Shown here piece by piece: positions 5,493 through 5,602 of a stretch of 5,602 nt of DNA; within the stretch, counting starts at the first letter, position 1, and the number at the start of each line of letters is the position of its first letter. Below the pieces are notes generated by a model that was given only the letters and a program-made list of their open reading frames with translations, did not search any database and was not told the DNA's origin. The position numbers and the translations under genes are program-made. The DNA is taken from NCBI GenBank assembly GCA_031278295.1, contig JAITKQ010000185.1, positions 1 through 5,602 of the forward strand, read 5' to 3'. The DNA is from Spirochaetaceae bacterium (GTDB taxonomy: Bacteria > Spirochaetota > Spirochaetia > Treponematales > Breznakiellaceae).

Positions 5493-5602
5493 ATGAATGA
5501 CTCGACAGAACGGGGCGAAATGCCGTCAAAAAATTCCCTTTCAAAAACCGGTGTACGCGCTGTACTACAACTTGCCGGCGGGGTGGTGCTGACGGTGTTG
5601 GG
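5493..5602 (+). CDS. N-terminal fragment of an unrecognised, probably membrane, protein
   Basis: Only the first 36 codons are in the window; the gene runs off the right edge. The product begins MNDSTERGEMPSKNSLSKTG and then turns hydrophobic (VRAVLQLAGGVVLTVL), as expected for a polar cytoplasmic lead-in followed by a first membrane helix. The ATG at 5493 is preceded by AGAAGG (5481-5486) at 6-nt spacing. A GTG directly upstream at 5490 is too close to that site, and the ATG at 5520 has a poorer one. It is transcribed away from serS. A MurJ/flippase-like start is conceivable from the SKTG-then-helix layout, but too little is visible to name it. Confidence 0.65.
   Translation, partial: MNDSTERGEMPSKNSLSKTGVRAVLQLAGGVVLTVL

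Overview
The window looks like a piece of a spirochaete chromosome, most likely Treponema-like. This is inferred from the SerRS sequence style, a spirochaete-type lipoprotein next to an outer-membrane-like protein, and moderately GC-rich codons with many GCC/GGC-type words. No marker here fixes the genus.

Four genes lie head to tail on the minus strand and probably form one transcription unit: serS (seryl-tRNA synthetase), a 12-TM MOP/Wzx-type flippase, an unrecognised 449-aa lipoprotein, and a secreted, probably beta-barrel, protein with a Gly/Ser/Arg-rich tail. The gaps between them are 11, 15 and 62 nt, and no terminator is visible between them. A textbook sigma70-type promoter sits so close to the serS start codon that the predicted transcript begins at or within a base or two of the ATG, which would make it leaderless. 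A 39-nt palindrome lies 10 nt past the last stop codon and probably ends or protects the 3' end of the operon message.

At the right edge a divergent plus-strand gene begins at 5493; only its first 36 codons are present. The 437-bp divergent intergenic region (5056-5492) holds the serS promoter, an AT-rich patch, two REP-like GC-rich hairpins, a weak plus-strand promoter candidate and a structured putative leader in front of the right-hand gene.

The left edge (1-217) shows no convincing gene. It is packed with short perfect hairpins and may be a repeat element or the remnant of one.

In terms of biology, an essential housekeeping aminoacyl-tRNA synthetase appears to drive, from a leaderless promoter, three genes whose products act in or on the cell envelope: an inner-membrane exporter, a lipoprotein and an outer-membrane-like protein. 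That flippase/lipoprotein/barrel group is the least explained coding part of the window. The noncoding points most worth checking are the leaderless serS start, the putative structured leader at 5383-5465 and the hairpin array at 35-256.
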